DNA from: Symbiodinium microadriaticum | Lineage: Eukaryota > Sar > Dinophyceae > Suessiales > Symbiodiniaceae | Reading direction: 5' to 3' | Length of the DNA stretch: 64,000 nt | NCBI GenBank assembly: GCA_001939145.1 | Contig: LSRX01000328.1 | Coordinates: 16,348 to 80,347, forward strand | In this document: positions 52,466 to 63,513 of the stretch, in pieces | Numbering within the stretch: the stretch's first letter is position 1 | Layout of the letters: each line of letters starts with the position of its first letter | Notes under the pieces: model-generated | Told to the model about the DNA's origin: nothing | Database searches by the model: none | What the model saw: the letters and a program-made list of their open reading frames with translations, nothing else | Made by a program: the position numbers and the translations under genes

Positions 52466-53208
52466 AGGGTTTAGGGTTTAGGGTCTAGGGCTTATAGAGT
52501 TTAGGTGCGTGGTTTATTATTCAGGGTTTAGGACGTAATGCTTTGGGGTTCAGGGTTTAGGGTTCCGGGGTTTAGGGCTTAGGGCTTCGGGCTCAGGGCT
52601 TGAGGTTTTGGGATTTCGGGTTGAGTTGAGGCTTGGGGTTTGGGGTTTGGGGTCGATTTTCGGTTCCGTTTGGCTTCGCCGTGTTCCCAAAATCCAATCC
52701 CTGATGGGTTTAGCCATAGGCCCCTAAGTAGTTCCTTTTTGGGATTACCTCGTAGGATTCTTAATATAAACCACAAAAAGAAACTACTTAGAACCCTGAC
52801 CCTAGACCTCCTGAACTAAAAACCCTGAAAGACTCCTTCCCTAAACCCTAGACCCTCAACCCTAAACACTAAACCCTAGAGTCTCACCTCTAAACCCCTA
52901 AACCCTGAACCAAAACCCCTGAACCAAAGACCCTCAAGCCTGCTTTAGGGTTTAGGGTTTAGGGTTTAGGGTTTAGGGTACGGCACATCTTTGTGAAGTC
53001 TCGAGCAGGTCCGCCCAGCAAGGTGGCTCTGGTTGTCCCGCGGGTGCATGCCAGGCTGGGTTGCACTGCGGGGGCCATGCCGGGATGCCGTTTTTGGAGT
53101 AGGCATACGGTGAACCCCTAAACCCTAAACCCCGAAACCTTGAACCCTAAACCCTAAACCCCTGAACCCTAAACCGCTAAACCCTAAACCCTAAACCCTA
53201 AACCCTAA
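52466..53208. repeat. 743-bp direct duplication, copy 2
   Basis: Second copy of the 50243-50985 sequence. The flanks differ from those of copy 1 on both sides. Includes the fold-back element at 52711-52793. Confidence 0.95.
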
Positions 53209-53459
53209 GCCCCTAAATCCCTACACCCTAAACCCCAGTCTTTCTTGTCAAGCCCTCATCTTCTTGCCAAAAGGGCCAGTGCTGAACTGATAGTGACGGA
53301 AGATTCCGAGCTTCGAAGGTTGAAGGCTTTTTTGCGCTCTTTGGTGTTAAGGGTTTGCTTTAGGGTTCAGGGTTTAGGGGTTCAGGGTTTAGGGGTTAGG
53401 GGTTCGGGTTGGGGGTTTAATTAGGGGTTTAGGGTTGGGGGTTGGGGAATGATAGAGGC

Positions 53460-53516
53460 ATGACCACGACGAGATCGCCCATCAAGAAAAGCCGCAAAGG
53501 GGCCAAGGCGAAGTCA
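53460..53516 (+). CDS. Possible first exon, basic N-terminus
   Basis: An ATG at 53460 opens MTTTRSPIKKSRKGAKAKS, followed at once by GGTGAG, a good donor (GT at 53517). The Lys-rich sequence suggests a nuclear protein or a leader. A downstream partner exon was not identified; an open frame at 53518-53802 is mainly Pro/Arg-rich. Confidence 0.4.
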
Positions 53517-53999
53517 GGTGAGACCACGCAAACGAAAGGGAACGCACCCCAAACCCTTACCCAATTGCATCCGTAGGGGCCCCACCGACATACGGTGGCC
53601 ACGTTTCCTAGTTTGGGCTCGGCACAGTTTCCACTCGGTCGTTGACCGCAGCTCATACACGCTCATCAGGCCAGGCGCTTTGCGCAGGCGACCTCCAAGA
53701 ATTGCAGAGCACCAGCCGGCAAGTACACCTGTTGAGGATCCCTTAAACTCATCCATGGTAACACAAGGACACGAGCTACTGTCAAAATTAGAGGCCGGTT
53801 GAAGGTGACTAACTTCAAGCAGTGTACCCTTATATCAGTCCTCTTATAAGCAACTACAGTATTAAATGCACCGCGCCGTCCCTATAAGATATACGGCCTA
53901 CACCCTAACCCTAACCCCCCTCCTCCCCAAAAAAAAACAAGAGAAGCTTTCCCAATTATTAAGGCCCCTGTATGCGAAGCCTAAGCCTACAACCATCTT

Positions 54000-54490
54000 C
54001 AGGCTCCCCAATCCCTAAACCCCAAAGGCTTAAACCCTAAATCGCAACCCCTAAACCCTAAACCCCTAAACCCTAAACCCCTAAACCCTAAACCCCAAAG
54101 GCCTAACCCCTAAACCCCTAAACCCCCAAACCCTCAAGGCCTAAACCCCAAAGGCTTAAAAACTTGACCCAGAAATCCCTAAACCCCAAAACTCCTAAAC
54201 CCTAAACCCTAAACCCTAAACCCCGAAGGCCTAAACCCGAAACCCCCCAGAACCCCTAAAATTGAGACCTTCAGGTTCAGGGTTTGGGGTTTAGGGGTTT
54301 AGGGTTTTTGGGTTCAGGGTTTAGGGGTTTAGGCTTATTGGGTTCAGGGTTTAGGGGTTTAGGGGTTTAGGGGTTTAGGGGTTTAGGGTTTTGGGGTTTA
54401 GGGTTTAGGGGTTTAGGGTTTAGGGTTTAGGGTTTTGGAGTTTTGGGGTTTAGGGTTTAGGGGTTTAGGGTTTAGGGTCTAGCCCTACAG
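54000..54490. repeat. CCCTAAAC tract then TTTAGGG tract
   Basis: C-rich units to about 54265, G-rich units from about 54275 to 54485, forming a large imperfect inverted repeat with its centre near 54270. Confidence 0.9.
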
Positions 54491-54499
54491 CTTGCACCG

Positions 54500-55500
54500 G
54501 TGAGCCTTGCAGCCTGCGAGGCGACAGCACAGCGGCTTGGGCTGTGGCTGAAGTGAGCCGCTAGCGTGCTTGGTTTTGAGCTTCAGTGGCCTGGCAACCA
54601 AAACGCAGACTCCGGATTCTTGCTGTCTTTTGTTTGTGTATGTAGGACCCATCGCCAGAAAGCTTTAATCCAAATTAATTCGCCGAATTCGAAGTCCGGA
54701 TGGACCCGCCCCCCCTCAGCACAGCACGTTCGGAGGGAGCAGCGTCTGCCACCGAGAGACTTGGAGTGATGTGGTGTCCATCCGGAGGACGTGGATGCTG
54801 ACTGGACAGGACAGTTGAGCATCGTTTTTTGCCTGGTGGTATGCAAATTGCTTGATAGCATCACACCTGACAGAATCGTCAGCTGTGGCATTGCATCCAG
54901 GAGAACTTCTGGCCCAAGAGGGAACAGAAATATAGCAGCCTGAACAATTATAAGTACTATTCCTTAGACTTCCTTGTTTCCCATTAGAGTTCCTTCTTAA
55001 GTCTTATGACCATGGTACAAATATACCCCAAAGCACTATTCAAATCATTAAGGCCCCTATATTTGGGGTGCATGACGCCCCGAAGGCCATGGTCCAAGGC
55101 TTTATCCACCTCTGCTTGCCATTGTTCCTCCAGACCCCGAGCTGCCAAAGCGAACTCATCGAGGTGGCACCGAAGAAACCCATAGCCACGGAAGACTGCC
55201 ATCACTGTCAACAATTGCTAGGGTCGCTTCCAGAACACCCCTTGGGTCAGGGCCTACTTTTGTTACACTGGGGCCTGTACAGCTGGCTCAAAGATAATTC
55301 GTACCTTGCGCAACTTACTGCTGCAACAAGTGCAGTTGACTTAGCATTAGGACGCTTAGGGTTGGTGATGTACATCCGGCATGCGTCAAACATGTCAAGC
55401 ACTCCGAGAGTTCATCGACGCTTACTCGCTGAAGGGATATGCAACCCTCCAGCACCCAATGTACCCCTGGGGGACTGGACTCGGTCCTGAAGGCAACACT
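54500..55500. other. Repeat-poor segment with uncertain open frames
   Basis: Open frames exist on both strands (for example 54583-54891 minus and 55068-55490 plus), with mixed composition and no recognisable motif. This is the largest repeat-poor block right of 47 kb and could hold a gene, but strand and frame cannot be decided. A family-2 word (ATTAAGGCCCC) lies at 55040. Confidence 0.3.
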
Positions 55501-57238
55501 ATGTAACTTAACCCTACACGCGCAAGCCCTAAACCTAAAATCCCAAAGCCAAAGCAGATCCCGAGAGCAAAGGCTAGCTCTAAGCCCTAAGCTCCCAACC
55601 CTAACCCCTAAACCCTAAACCCCTAAACCCTAAACCCTAAACCCTATATCCTAAACCCCAAACCGCCTAAAACTTTCCTAAAACCCTTCCATGCTCCCCT
55701 GCGGGATGTACACTGTCGGCTCTAGGCCACTTACGGGCCACTGGGGCCCTGAGGCACAGGCCTCCCTTTTATCGCCCAGGAGAGGCGACGCCCCGACAGC
55801 ACCAGACCAAAACAGGGGCTTGGGCGGTTTAGGGTTTAGGCTTTGGGGGTTTAGGGGTTTAGGGGTTTAGGGGTTTAGGGTTTAGGGGAGGAGGGTTTAA
55901 GGCGTCCTACAAGGGCCACTGTAATGGCTGCTAGAAGCTGAAGTTGCCTGACTATGGTGGTGCTTTTCAGGCTTGCTTTGCGGGTATTTGAGAGACTTAG
56001 ACGGATTTAAGGGGTATTTGTAAGGGTTTCTATTTTTTTATTGGCCTGCAATTGCCACTTTTGAGGGTTACTATAGTGACTATATGACCTAGTGCCTACT
56101 AGGGTCAGGTTTTGGCTTTAAGGTTTAAGGCTTGAGGCCGGGGATCTTCCAGCGTTCCTAGCATGGACGTGCGCCTAGGAATTAAGAGCATTGGGGCAAG
56201 GGGTGTCTAGGTTTCGGAGGCATTTGAGTCACCCTTTTACATCCCTCAACTCTAAACCTTAAATCCTAAACCCTACTAAACCCCCTAAAATTTACCCTAA
56301 ACCCTGAGCCCTAAATTGAGGGTTTTATCAGTTCGTGTGTTGCCAGCGGTGTCCCGATCTCGGGCAGGCTCGGTTTCGGGGTTGTGTGTGGTAGAGACGG
56401 CATCGAGGGCCAGGTTTCTCAAGAGTAGATGTCGCTTCGTACAAACTACCCCAAAGCCCTTAATGCATGTCGCCCCTAGGCCCTAAAACCCTAAACCCTA
56501 AACCCCTGAAGCCCAAAACCCTAAATTCTAAACCCTAAACCCTAAAACCCCAAACTCTAAACCTTCAGACCCTAAACAGGAGCGTTGTCAGGGTCTCGAC
56601 CCCGATCCCCGATGCCTGCTGCAGCCAGATTGGTCTGAAATTGGTCTTGAGCAGCCTCGGGCGAGGTGGCCGAAGCGATGAGCCTGTTCCAGATGCGACT
56701 CAGCTGATTCAGCACCCCTAACACCCGAAACCCCTAACACGCCCTATAACGCCCTGAACCCACACCCTAAACCCCCTAACACCCCAAGCCCTTAACCCTA
56801 AACCCTGAACCCTAAACCCGAAACCCCCAACACCCTAAACCCTAACCCTAAACCCTTCGAGTTTAGGGTTTAGGGTTTAGGAATGTTTAGGACTTCGGGG
56901 AGCTAAGCTGGTTTGGGAGCCTGGTTTCACGTTATGAGATACTTCGTCCCGAAGGCCCCGAGCCCCCCCAAATCCAACAAGACTCAGAAACCCTAAACTC
57001 AGGTTTAGGGCTTTAGGGCTTTAGGGTTGAGGGTTTAGGGTGTTTACGGTTTAGGGTGTTAGCTTTATAGGGCTTAGGAACCTTTAGGAACCCGAAACCC
57101 TAAACGTCTAAGCCCCATACACTGCATCTTGAGCCCTGAAAGGAGCCGATGCTTGGATACTTCAAAGGAACCTACAGTAAGCCCTAAACCCTAAACCCTA
57201 AGCCCTAAACCCTAAACCCTAAAAGCCCTAAACCCACC

Positions 57239-57325
57239 AAAAAGGAGCCCCCCCAAAAAGGATCCCTTAAAGGAGCCCCCCAAAAAGGATCCCTTAAAGG
57301 AGCCCCCAAAAAAGGATCCCTAAAA
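57239..57325. repeat. ~28-bp tandem repeat AAAAAGGATCCCTTAAAGGA
   Basis: Three to four units of AAGGATCCCTTAAAGGAGCC plus CCCCCAAA. CCTTTAAGG-type dyads make each unit partly self-complementary. Related single words occur at 57420 and 60125, and in inverse form at 38546-38634. Confidence 0.85.
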
Positions 57326-57719
57326 CCCCAAGCCCTATATAAACCCTTAAATCAGCCCCCATAAAAGATCCCTTAAACCCTAAACCCTAAACCTTATAAG
57401 CCCTAAAGCATCCCTTAAAGGAGCACCCAAAAAAGGATCCTTTTAAAAGGAGCCCCAACCCTTAAACTCTAAAAACCTTATAAACCCTTGCAGGAGCCCC
57501 TATAGGCCTACAAAGGAACCCTCTTAAGCCCTAAGCCCCAAACGGCGCCCCTATACAGGATCCCCTAAACCCTAAACCCTAAACCCTAAACCCTAAACCC
57601 TATAAGCCTATAGAGAGGATCCCTTAAAGGCAGCCGCTGCCCAGCACCGATGAAGAGCAGCCCGGCCCCAGCTCTGGCTTGGGCCACCAGCAGCGTCCGC
57701 ACTGCAGGAGTTTGGGGCC

Positions 57720-58085
57720 TTTAGGGCTTTTAGGGTTGATGAGGGGTTTCTGGTTTAAGTTTTGGGGTTTTGCGTTTAGTAAGGGTTGAGAGTTTAGGAT
57801 TTTTGGGGCGTTTAGGGCTTTGGGGGGAGTTTAGGGTTTAAAGTTGGGGATTTAGGGGTTTAGGGTTGAGGGTTTAGGGTTTTTAGGGGTTTAGGGCTTT
57901 TAGGGGTTTTAGGGTTTTTAGGAGTTTAGGGTTTTAGGGTTTTTAGGGGTTTATGGTTTAGGGGTTTAGGGTTGAGGGTTTAGGGTTCTTAGGGGTTTAG
58001 GGTTGAGGGTTCAGGGTGTTAGGGGTTGAGGGTTTAGGGTTGAGCGTGTTGGGGTTGAGGGTTTAGGGTTTATAAGGCTTCAAGG
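57720..58085. repeat. TTTAGGG-variant tract
   Basis: About 360 bases of TTTAGGG, TTGAGGG and TTTTAGGG variants. No gene seen from 56 to 58.1 kb. Confidence 0.85.
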
Positions 58086-59024
58086 GTTTTCGGTGTAGGA
58101 TTTAGGGTTGTTGGGTTTAGAGTTTAGGGAATTGTTGGTTCCTGCATCATTTTTGGCTTTTTGCCCTAAGCCCCTGACTGCAGAGCTTTGCAAATCCAAA
58201 CATGCGAGCCTAACCCTAAACCCTAAACCGGATGCTGGGCGCCATGTGAGACTCCAAGTTAGCCTAGGGGGGGGGGCGGGGTTCAGCCTTTTTGCACAAA
58301 GCTTGTCAACCCTAAGCCACCGCCGCCGCCTTTGGTATGCCAAGCTTGGAAGGGTAGTAGCAGTAGGATCCTTGAGTCCTTGACATAAGGCACGGGAAAT
58401 TCTCACCTAAAATTCTTAAACCCTAAACCTAAACCCTAAACCCTAAACCCTAGACCCTAAACCCTAGACCTATAAGCCTAAAGTTAACAATCTTTCTCCA
58501 TTTGCGCTGGAAGCCTTGGCAGGAGAATCCTCACTGGCACTGGCCTCCTGGTGGTTCTGGGCCTGTGCTGGGTGGCCTTGCAGAATCTTGGGCCAGAGCC
58601 CCCAGGACGCCACATCCCACATCGCCGAAACCTAGAATCGCGACTCTAGCCATAAACCTTAAACCCTGAATCATAAGGTCCCAGGTCCACGGAACCCTTA
58701 CAGAATCTTATGTAAAGCCCGTATAGCAGCCCCTCCAGAAACCCCTTGGAAGCAAACGGAAAGACCCCCCAGCCCGACAACAGCTCGGCGCCTGCAACGT
58801 TAGGGGCCTTTTTGATGAGATTTCGTCTTTTGCTTTGAATCCACACCCCAAACCCTACACCGTAGGCCTTACACCGCCTGCTGCTTAAGCTTCGCTGCGC
58901 AAGGCCCCTCAAGACCCGGCGCGACTGAATTTAATGGGACCTTAATAATTTGAATAGGGTTCCTTCAAAAGGGTTCCTTTAAAAGGGCTCAGGTCCTATA
59001 AGGGATCCTATAAGGGTTTAAGAG

Positions 59025-59117
59025 AGGGCCTTAATAATTAGAAGAGGGCCCTGGGGCCCTTTATACTACATTTATAATAAGGAACCCCCCGAACCCTATT
59101 CTAATTATTAAGGGCCC
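59025..59117. repeat. Fold-back element family 2, best copy
   Basis: The left arm AGGGCCTTAATAATTAGAAG and the right arm CTATTCTAATTATTAAGGGC (59097-59116) are complementary with small differences, enclosing about 46 bases that contain TTTATACTACATTTATAATA and AGGAACCC. Related words occur at 27150, 37102, 48690, 53955, 55040 and 58937. Confidence 0.75.
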
Positions 59118-59159
59118 TACATGATCACGGCTCCTAGAGCAAACACCACCGTGAGCCTC

Positions 59160-59440
59160 AGACCATGTGGTTTTTGGGCTTCACTTCACCCTGTTTGAAG
59201 CCCAGTCGATTCGCCCAGAAGCGGCACCCGTCAGAACATGTAGTGTTCACATTTGTATGAGCGCGCACCTAGTTGAAACCATGGCTTTATGGTCCCCATA
59301 TCGTTACGGTAGTACTGTGCCTGCGACACCTGTTGGAATTGTCAAGGCTTTTATGGCCCGTGCACCATATTCTATATCCCCCATGCTTCAAGCCGTAGTC
59401 CAGAAAGGCCGGTCTTGGTTGAGGGGGTTAGGGTTGAGGG
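59160..59440 (+). CDS. Possible exon, unknown protein
   Basis: A 94-codon frame includes LFEAQSIRPEAAPVRTCSVH, ALWSPYRYGSTVPATPVGIV and KAFMARAPYSISPML before turning into repeat translation. Hydrophobic and aromatic composition is plausible, without a motif. Confidence 0.3.
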
Positions 59441-62400
59441 TTTCCCTGTGAGTAGTGCCACCCGTATCTACCCGAGGTTCTGCCCCCGCTTGGGCTTTCC
59501 GGTTTGGGGGTCGAAGTAGAAACCCACGTAAGCCGGGGGGTGCTTTCTTGCCATGACAGCGGGCAGCCTTCACCCCGAGACTAGGATACTAGAGGAGTCG
59601 CGAAGTTTTTTCTCATCATCTCCCCGCCCCCCCCCCCCCCACNAAATCCCCGTTCTAGTTACTAGGGCCCCCAGATGGGGTAATTGAGGGTTTTTGGGTT
59701 TTCGGCGCGCAGGGATCGAAGGAGATGGGGTTTCTGGGAGTTTAGGGTTGGCATTGGTCTCTATCGGCTCAGCATGCGATTAGGGTTTCAAGGTTCAGTC
59801 AGCTTCGGCTTGTCTAGCTTTTTGTATTCATCTCGTCGAGGTGATGCTGTCCACTTGTCATGAATCTGCACCAAAAATTAAGAACCTTATGCAGTGTAGA
59901 ACCCTTCAGTACTCCTTCTGGTAGTGTTCATAGGCCCGTTGTAAAGGAACCCTAGTCTCTCTTGAAGGCCAGTATGGACCAACAACCTCATTTCCCACTC
60001 CTTTTGAGGAAAATCCCCGGAGCGCTAAACCCGAAACTCTAAACCCGAAGCCCTAAACCCGAAAACTCTAAACCTGAAGCCCTCAACCCGAAAGCTCTAC
60101 ACCCTACACCCTAAACCCTACAAAGGATCCCTTAAAGGAGCCCCTATAAGCCCTACACCGTAAACCCTAAACCCGAAACCCTAAACACCAATTTGAGGAA
60201 ATCTCCGGAGTTCCTGGCACGGCGGTTCGGGGCACCTTCCTTGGCCCCTCGCCTCCGCGGAATATATCGGCTTTTGTGGGTTTCTCCGAGGTTTTCCGGG
60301 GTTCTAGGGGGTTTAGAGTTCTAGGGGGTTTTAATGGGCTTTCGGTGTCTTTCCTGGCTTTACATAGTGGTTTTCAAGGGTTTATAGGGTTTGGAGACGG
60401 AGGCTCCAGACTCTTCTTCTTGTCTGTTGTGGGTTTAGGGTTTAGGGGTTTAGGGCTTTAGGGCTTTAGGGTTTAGGGTTTAGGTTTAGGGCTTTAGGGT
60501 TTAGGGTTTAGGTTCTTCTTTTCCTTCTCCTTCTTGCTCTGTTGCTGTGACTCCTCTCGCACGACCGTGGTTCCTAAGGCCCAATGCCAAAGACCACGCA
60601 CTAAACACTAGCCCCCTACCACACCCTAAACCCTACGCTAAACCCTAAACCCTGCGTAGCCGAAGACCGCTCGTGCAGACGGAAAAGAGCCCTTAAAAAA
60701 ATAGCTAAACCCTACACCCTCTACGTTAGCCCCCGACCACCGAAAGCCCCAGGAGGGTCTCTGGTTCAGGTTTGGAGGGGTCGACGTACAACCAAGGAAC
60801 AATCACAAAGCCAACGTCACCATAATCCGAATCCCGACAGGTCCCCAAAACCGTAAACCCCCAAAACCCTAAAACCGTAAACCCCCAAAACCCTAAAACC
60901 CTAGGCCCCAAACCCTACAACTCGGAACCCTAAACCCTAAGCTTCGGAACCTGAATCTCTGAACCCTAAACCCTCGAACCCTAAACCCTAAACCCTACAC
61001 CCCAAACCCTAACCCTAAACCCTAAGAAAAAATCCAGCTGGGGTCCTAAACCCTAAACCCTAAACCCCTAAACCCCAAGCCCTGAACCTAAGCCTCGAGG
61101 TCCGAAGGCCTCCCGTAATCTTAGGGTTTTTAGGGGGTTTGGGCCTTTAGGGTTTTAGGGTTTAGGAGATAGGGTTACGTTTAGGGTTTAGGGTTTAGGG
61201 TTTTTAGGGGTTTTGGGCCTTTAGGGTTTTGGGTTATAGGAGTGTGGGTTTTAGTGTTGAGTTTTGGGTTTCCAGTGAAGGAACAATTTTCACCCTGGCC
61301 TAAACCATTCCAATGTGCAAGCGGCTTAGGCTTCAAGTCGTAGTTAGTCGGGTTAGTGCGGCTTAGGCTTTAAATGGTAGTGTAATATCCCGAAAGGATT
61401 TGAAGCCCAAGGCCTTGAACCTAAGATAAAATTCCAGCTGGGGCCCTAAACCCTAAACCCTAAATCCAGCTCAGGTGGAGGGCCAGCCGGAAGCGCAGGA
61501 AGCGTGGGGCATGGGAAAGGTGTGGCAGTGGCACAAGGAGGGGCCGTGTTAACCCTAAGCCCAAAACCCCAAACCCTAAACCCTAAGCCCCTAAACCCTA
61601 AGCCCTATCAGGGTTTGCAGCGTTTGATAAGCTTTTTCTTGGTTCAGGTTATGAGTTTTATGCGTTTTATGCAAGGGCTGCAGGGTTTTGAGGCTCCAGG
61701 GTCTAGCGAAGGCCTTAGCCAAGATCCGCGAACCTCAAGCCCTGGGCGGCGCATGGAGACCGAGCATTGGCCTCGAAGTGCCAGACCCCAATAATTGAAG
61801 CCAAGTGCCTGAATCGCTGTCTATCCGGGCCTTTCGTCGGGAGCTTCAAAACGTGACAAGAGGCTAGGTAGGATTAAGAATCCGGTACATGAGGACCCTT
61901 GGTTGAGATTACCCCACCTACCCTGGTCCCACCCTTTGAGCCCTGTGACATAATGCTTATACTGCCAACCGCAAAAGCCTAAACTCGAGTCATAAAACCC
62001 GGCTTTCGGCTTCTGCAATCCTTTAAAGCTCAACAGAAACCTTTCCGACTTAACGGACCGGAGACTGAGTAAGTAGCCTTCGAACTATGTTAAACACACC
62101 TACTTATCACCCATCACCCTGATTTTGGTAGCTTGGTACTTACAGCCTCACTTGCCAAGTCCCCATGTCCTAGACCCCAAACCCTAAACCCAATCCGAAA
62201 TTTTCGGCCTCGAAGATAATAGGGATCTGAAGCATGAGTCGTACTATGCATGTGGTTACACACATCTGTAGAGATGAGTAGACACATCGACAGATAGCTA
62301 AGCCCTAACCCCCTAAACCCTAAAGCCTAAACCCTAACCCTAAACCCTAAACCCTAAACCCTTAACCCTAAACCCTAAACCCCAACATAATCTACTCCAA

Positions 62401-62891
62401 GTCCCGTGTCGAATCATGAAACCTCGCACGCGTGGAGAACCCTACTAGACGTCTGAACGAGCCCCAAACCGCCCCAAGCTGAAGTTGCCCGGTTAGGGGA
62501 GCAGCCTACGAAGTGAAGCCCTGAACCCGAAGCGCGAAGAGCCGCGAACGCCCCGAGGCCCTACGCCGAACCCGTAAACCCCCAAGGCCGAAGCCCGTAA
62601 GCCCTAAACCCTGAAGCGCTAAAGCCTAAATCCTAAACTAGGCCCTAGACCCTAGCCCGCTTAACTCTAAACCCTAAACGAAATCCTAAACCCTGAACCC
62701 TAAACACAACCCCAAGCCGCCCCAAACCGCGAACCCGAAACCCGCCAAATGAAGCCCGCGAGGACAGACTCGAAGCATACAAGATACACAAGAAGACGCA
62801 GCTTGCTCTGGTTTTCCGGATGTGCATAATGCAATATAGTAAGTATACTATAATACAATATATCGGATTAGGATCTATTTCATTCTTGTCT

Positions 62892-62970
62892 TTTCTGGTC
62901 TGTTCTAGTCTAGTGTAGTCTAGTCTAGTCTAGTCTAGTCTAGTCTAGTCTAGTCTAGTCTAGTCTAGTC
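62892..62970. repeat. (AGTCT)n pentanucleotide microsatellite
   Basis: About 14 to 15 perfect TCTAG/AGTCT units, an unusually long and pure pentanucleotide run. Confidence 0.95.
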
Positions 62971-63104
62971 GCATATTTATGTATGAGTATGTATGAGGTA
63001 GGATTCATACTAACAGTGGTGGTAGTTGCATGCAGCGCTCCTTTTGCATATTGAATGGTGTTGTTATAAGCGAACTTTCGGAATTTTGTATAACAATGCG
63101 ACTT

Positions 63105-63182
63105 CGTGTGTGTGTATATATATATATATATATGTATGCACATGTGTGTATATATGTATCCGCATATATATATATACACATG
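63105..63182. repeat. TG/TA microsatellite
   Basis: (TG)n and (TA)n dinucleotide runs interrupted by CATGTG and CCGC. Tyr/Ile-rich open frames across it are microsatellite products. Confidence 0.9.
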
Positions 63183-63282
63183 TATCCGTATACACGTGCG
63201 TCTGCAGGTGGGTTTGCAACATTGTGTTCATGGGGGTTGTCTAAATTTTGGTGGCTTCTGAAAACTCACGAATTTAGTTGCC

Positions 63283-63513
63283 GTGAACCCCAGATGTCAT
63301 GACACACCATGGGCTCCTAGAACATTCTCCACCTTGAGGCGCCAGCACAAAATACTTCAAAGGCCAGCGAAGACACGCATGCTTGAGCAAACGTGCGAAA
63401 TCCTGACACTTGTACTTGGGCAAGTGCTCCAGGACTGGAATGGACATGTGAAGGGAGGTACAGGCCTTGTCACAAACCCCCAAAGTATGGCTTTGAGAAC
63501 AGATACGAGGCAC
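63283..63513 (-). CDS. Possible exon, unknown protein
   Basis: The minus-strand frame contains LHMSIPVLEHLPKYKCQDFA and RLLKHACLRWPLKYFVLAPQ, GGEC. This reads more protein-like than the plus-strand frame over the same bases. No motif was recognised and the frame limits are unknown. Confidence 0.3.

Noticed and set aside
56575..56715. Minus-strand open stretch LNQLSRIWNRLIASATSPEA
   Set aside because: Plausible composition, but a plus-strand frame is open over the same bases and no boundary or neighbour supports either.
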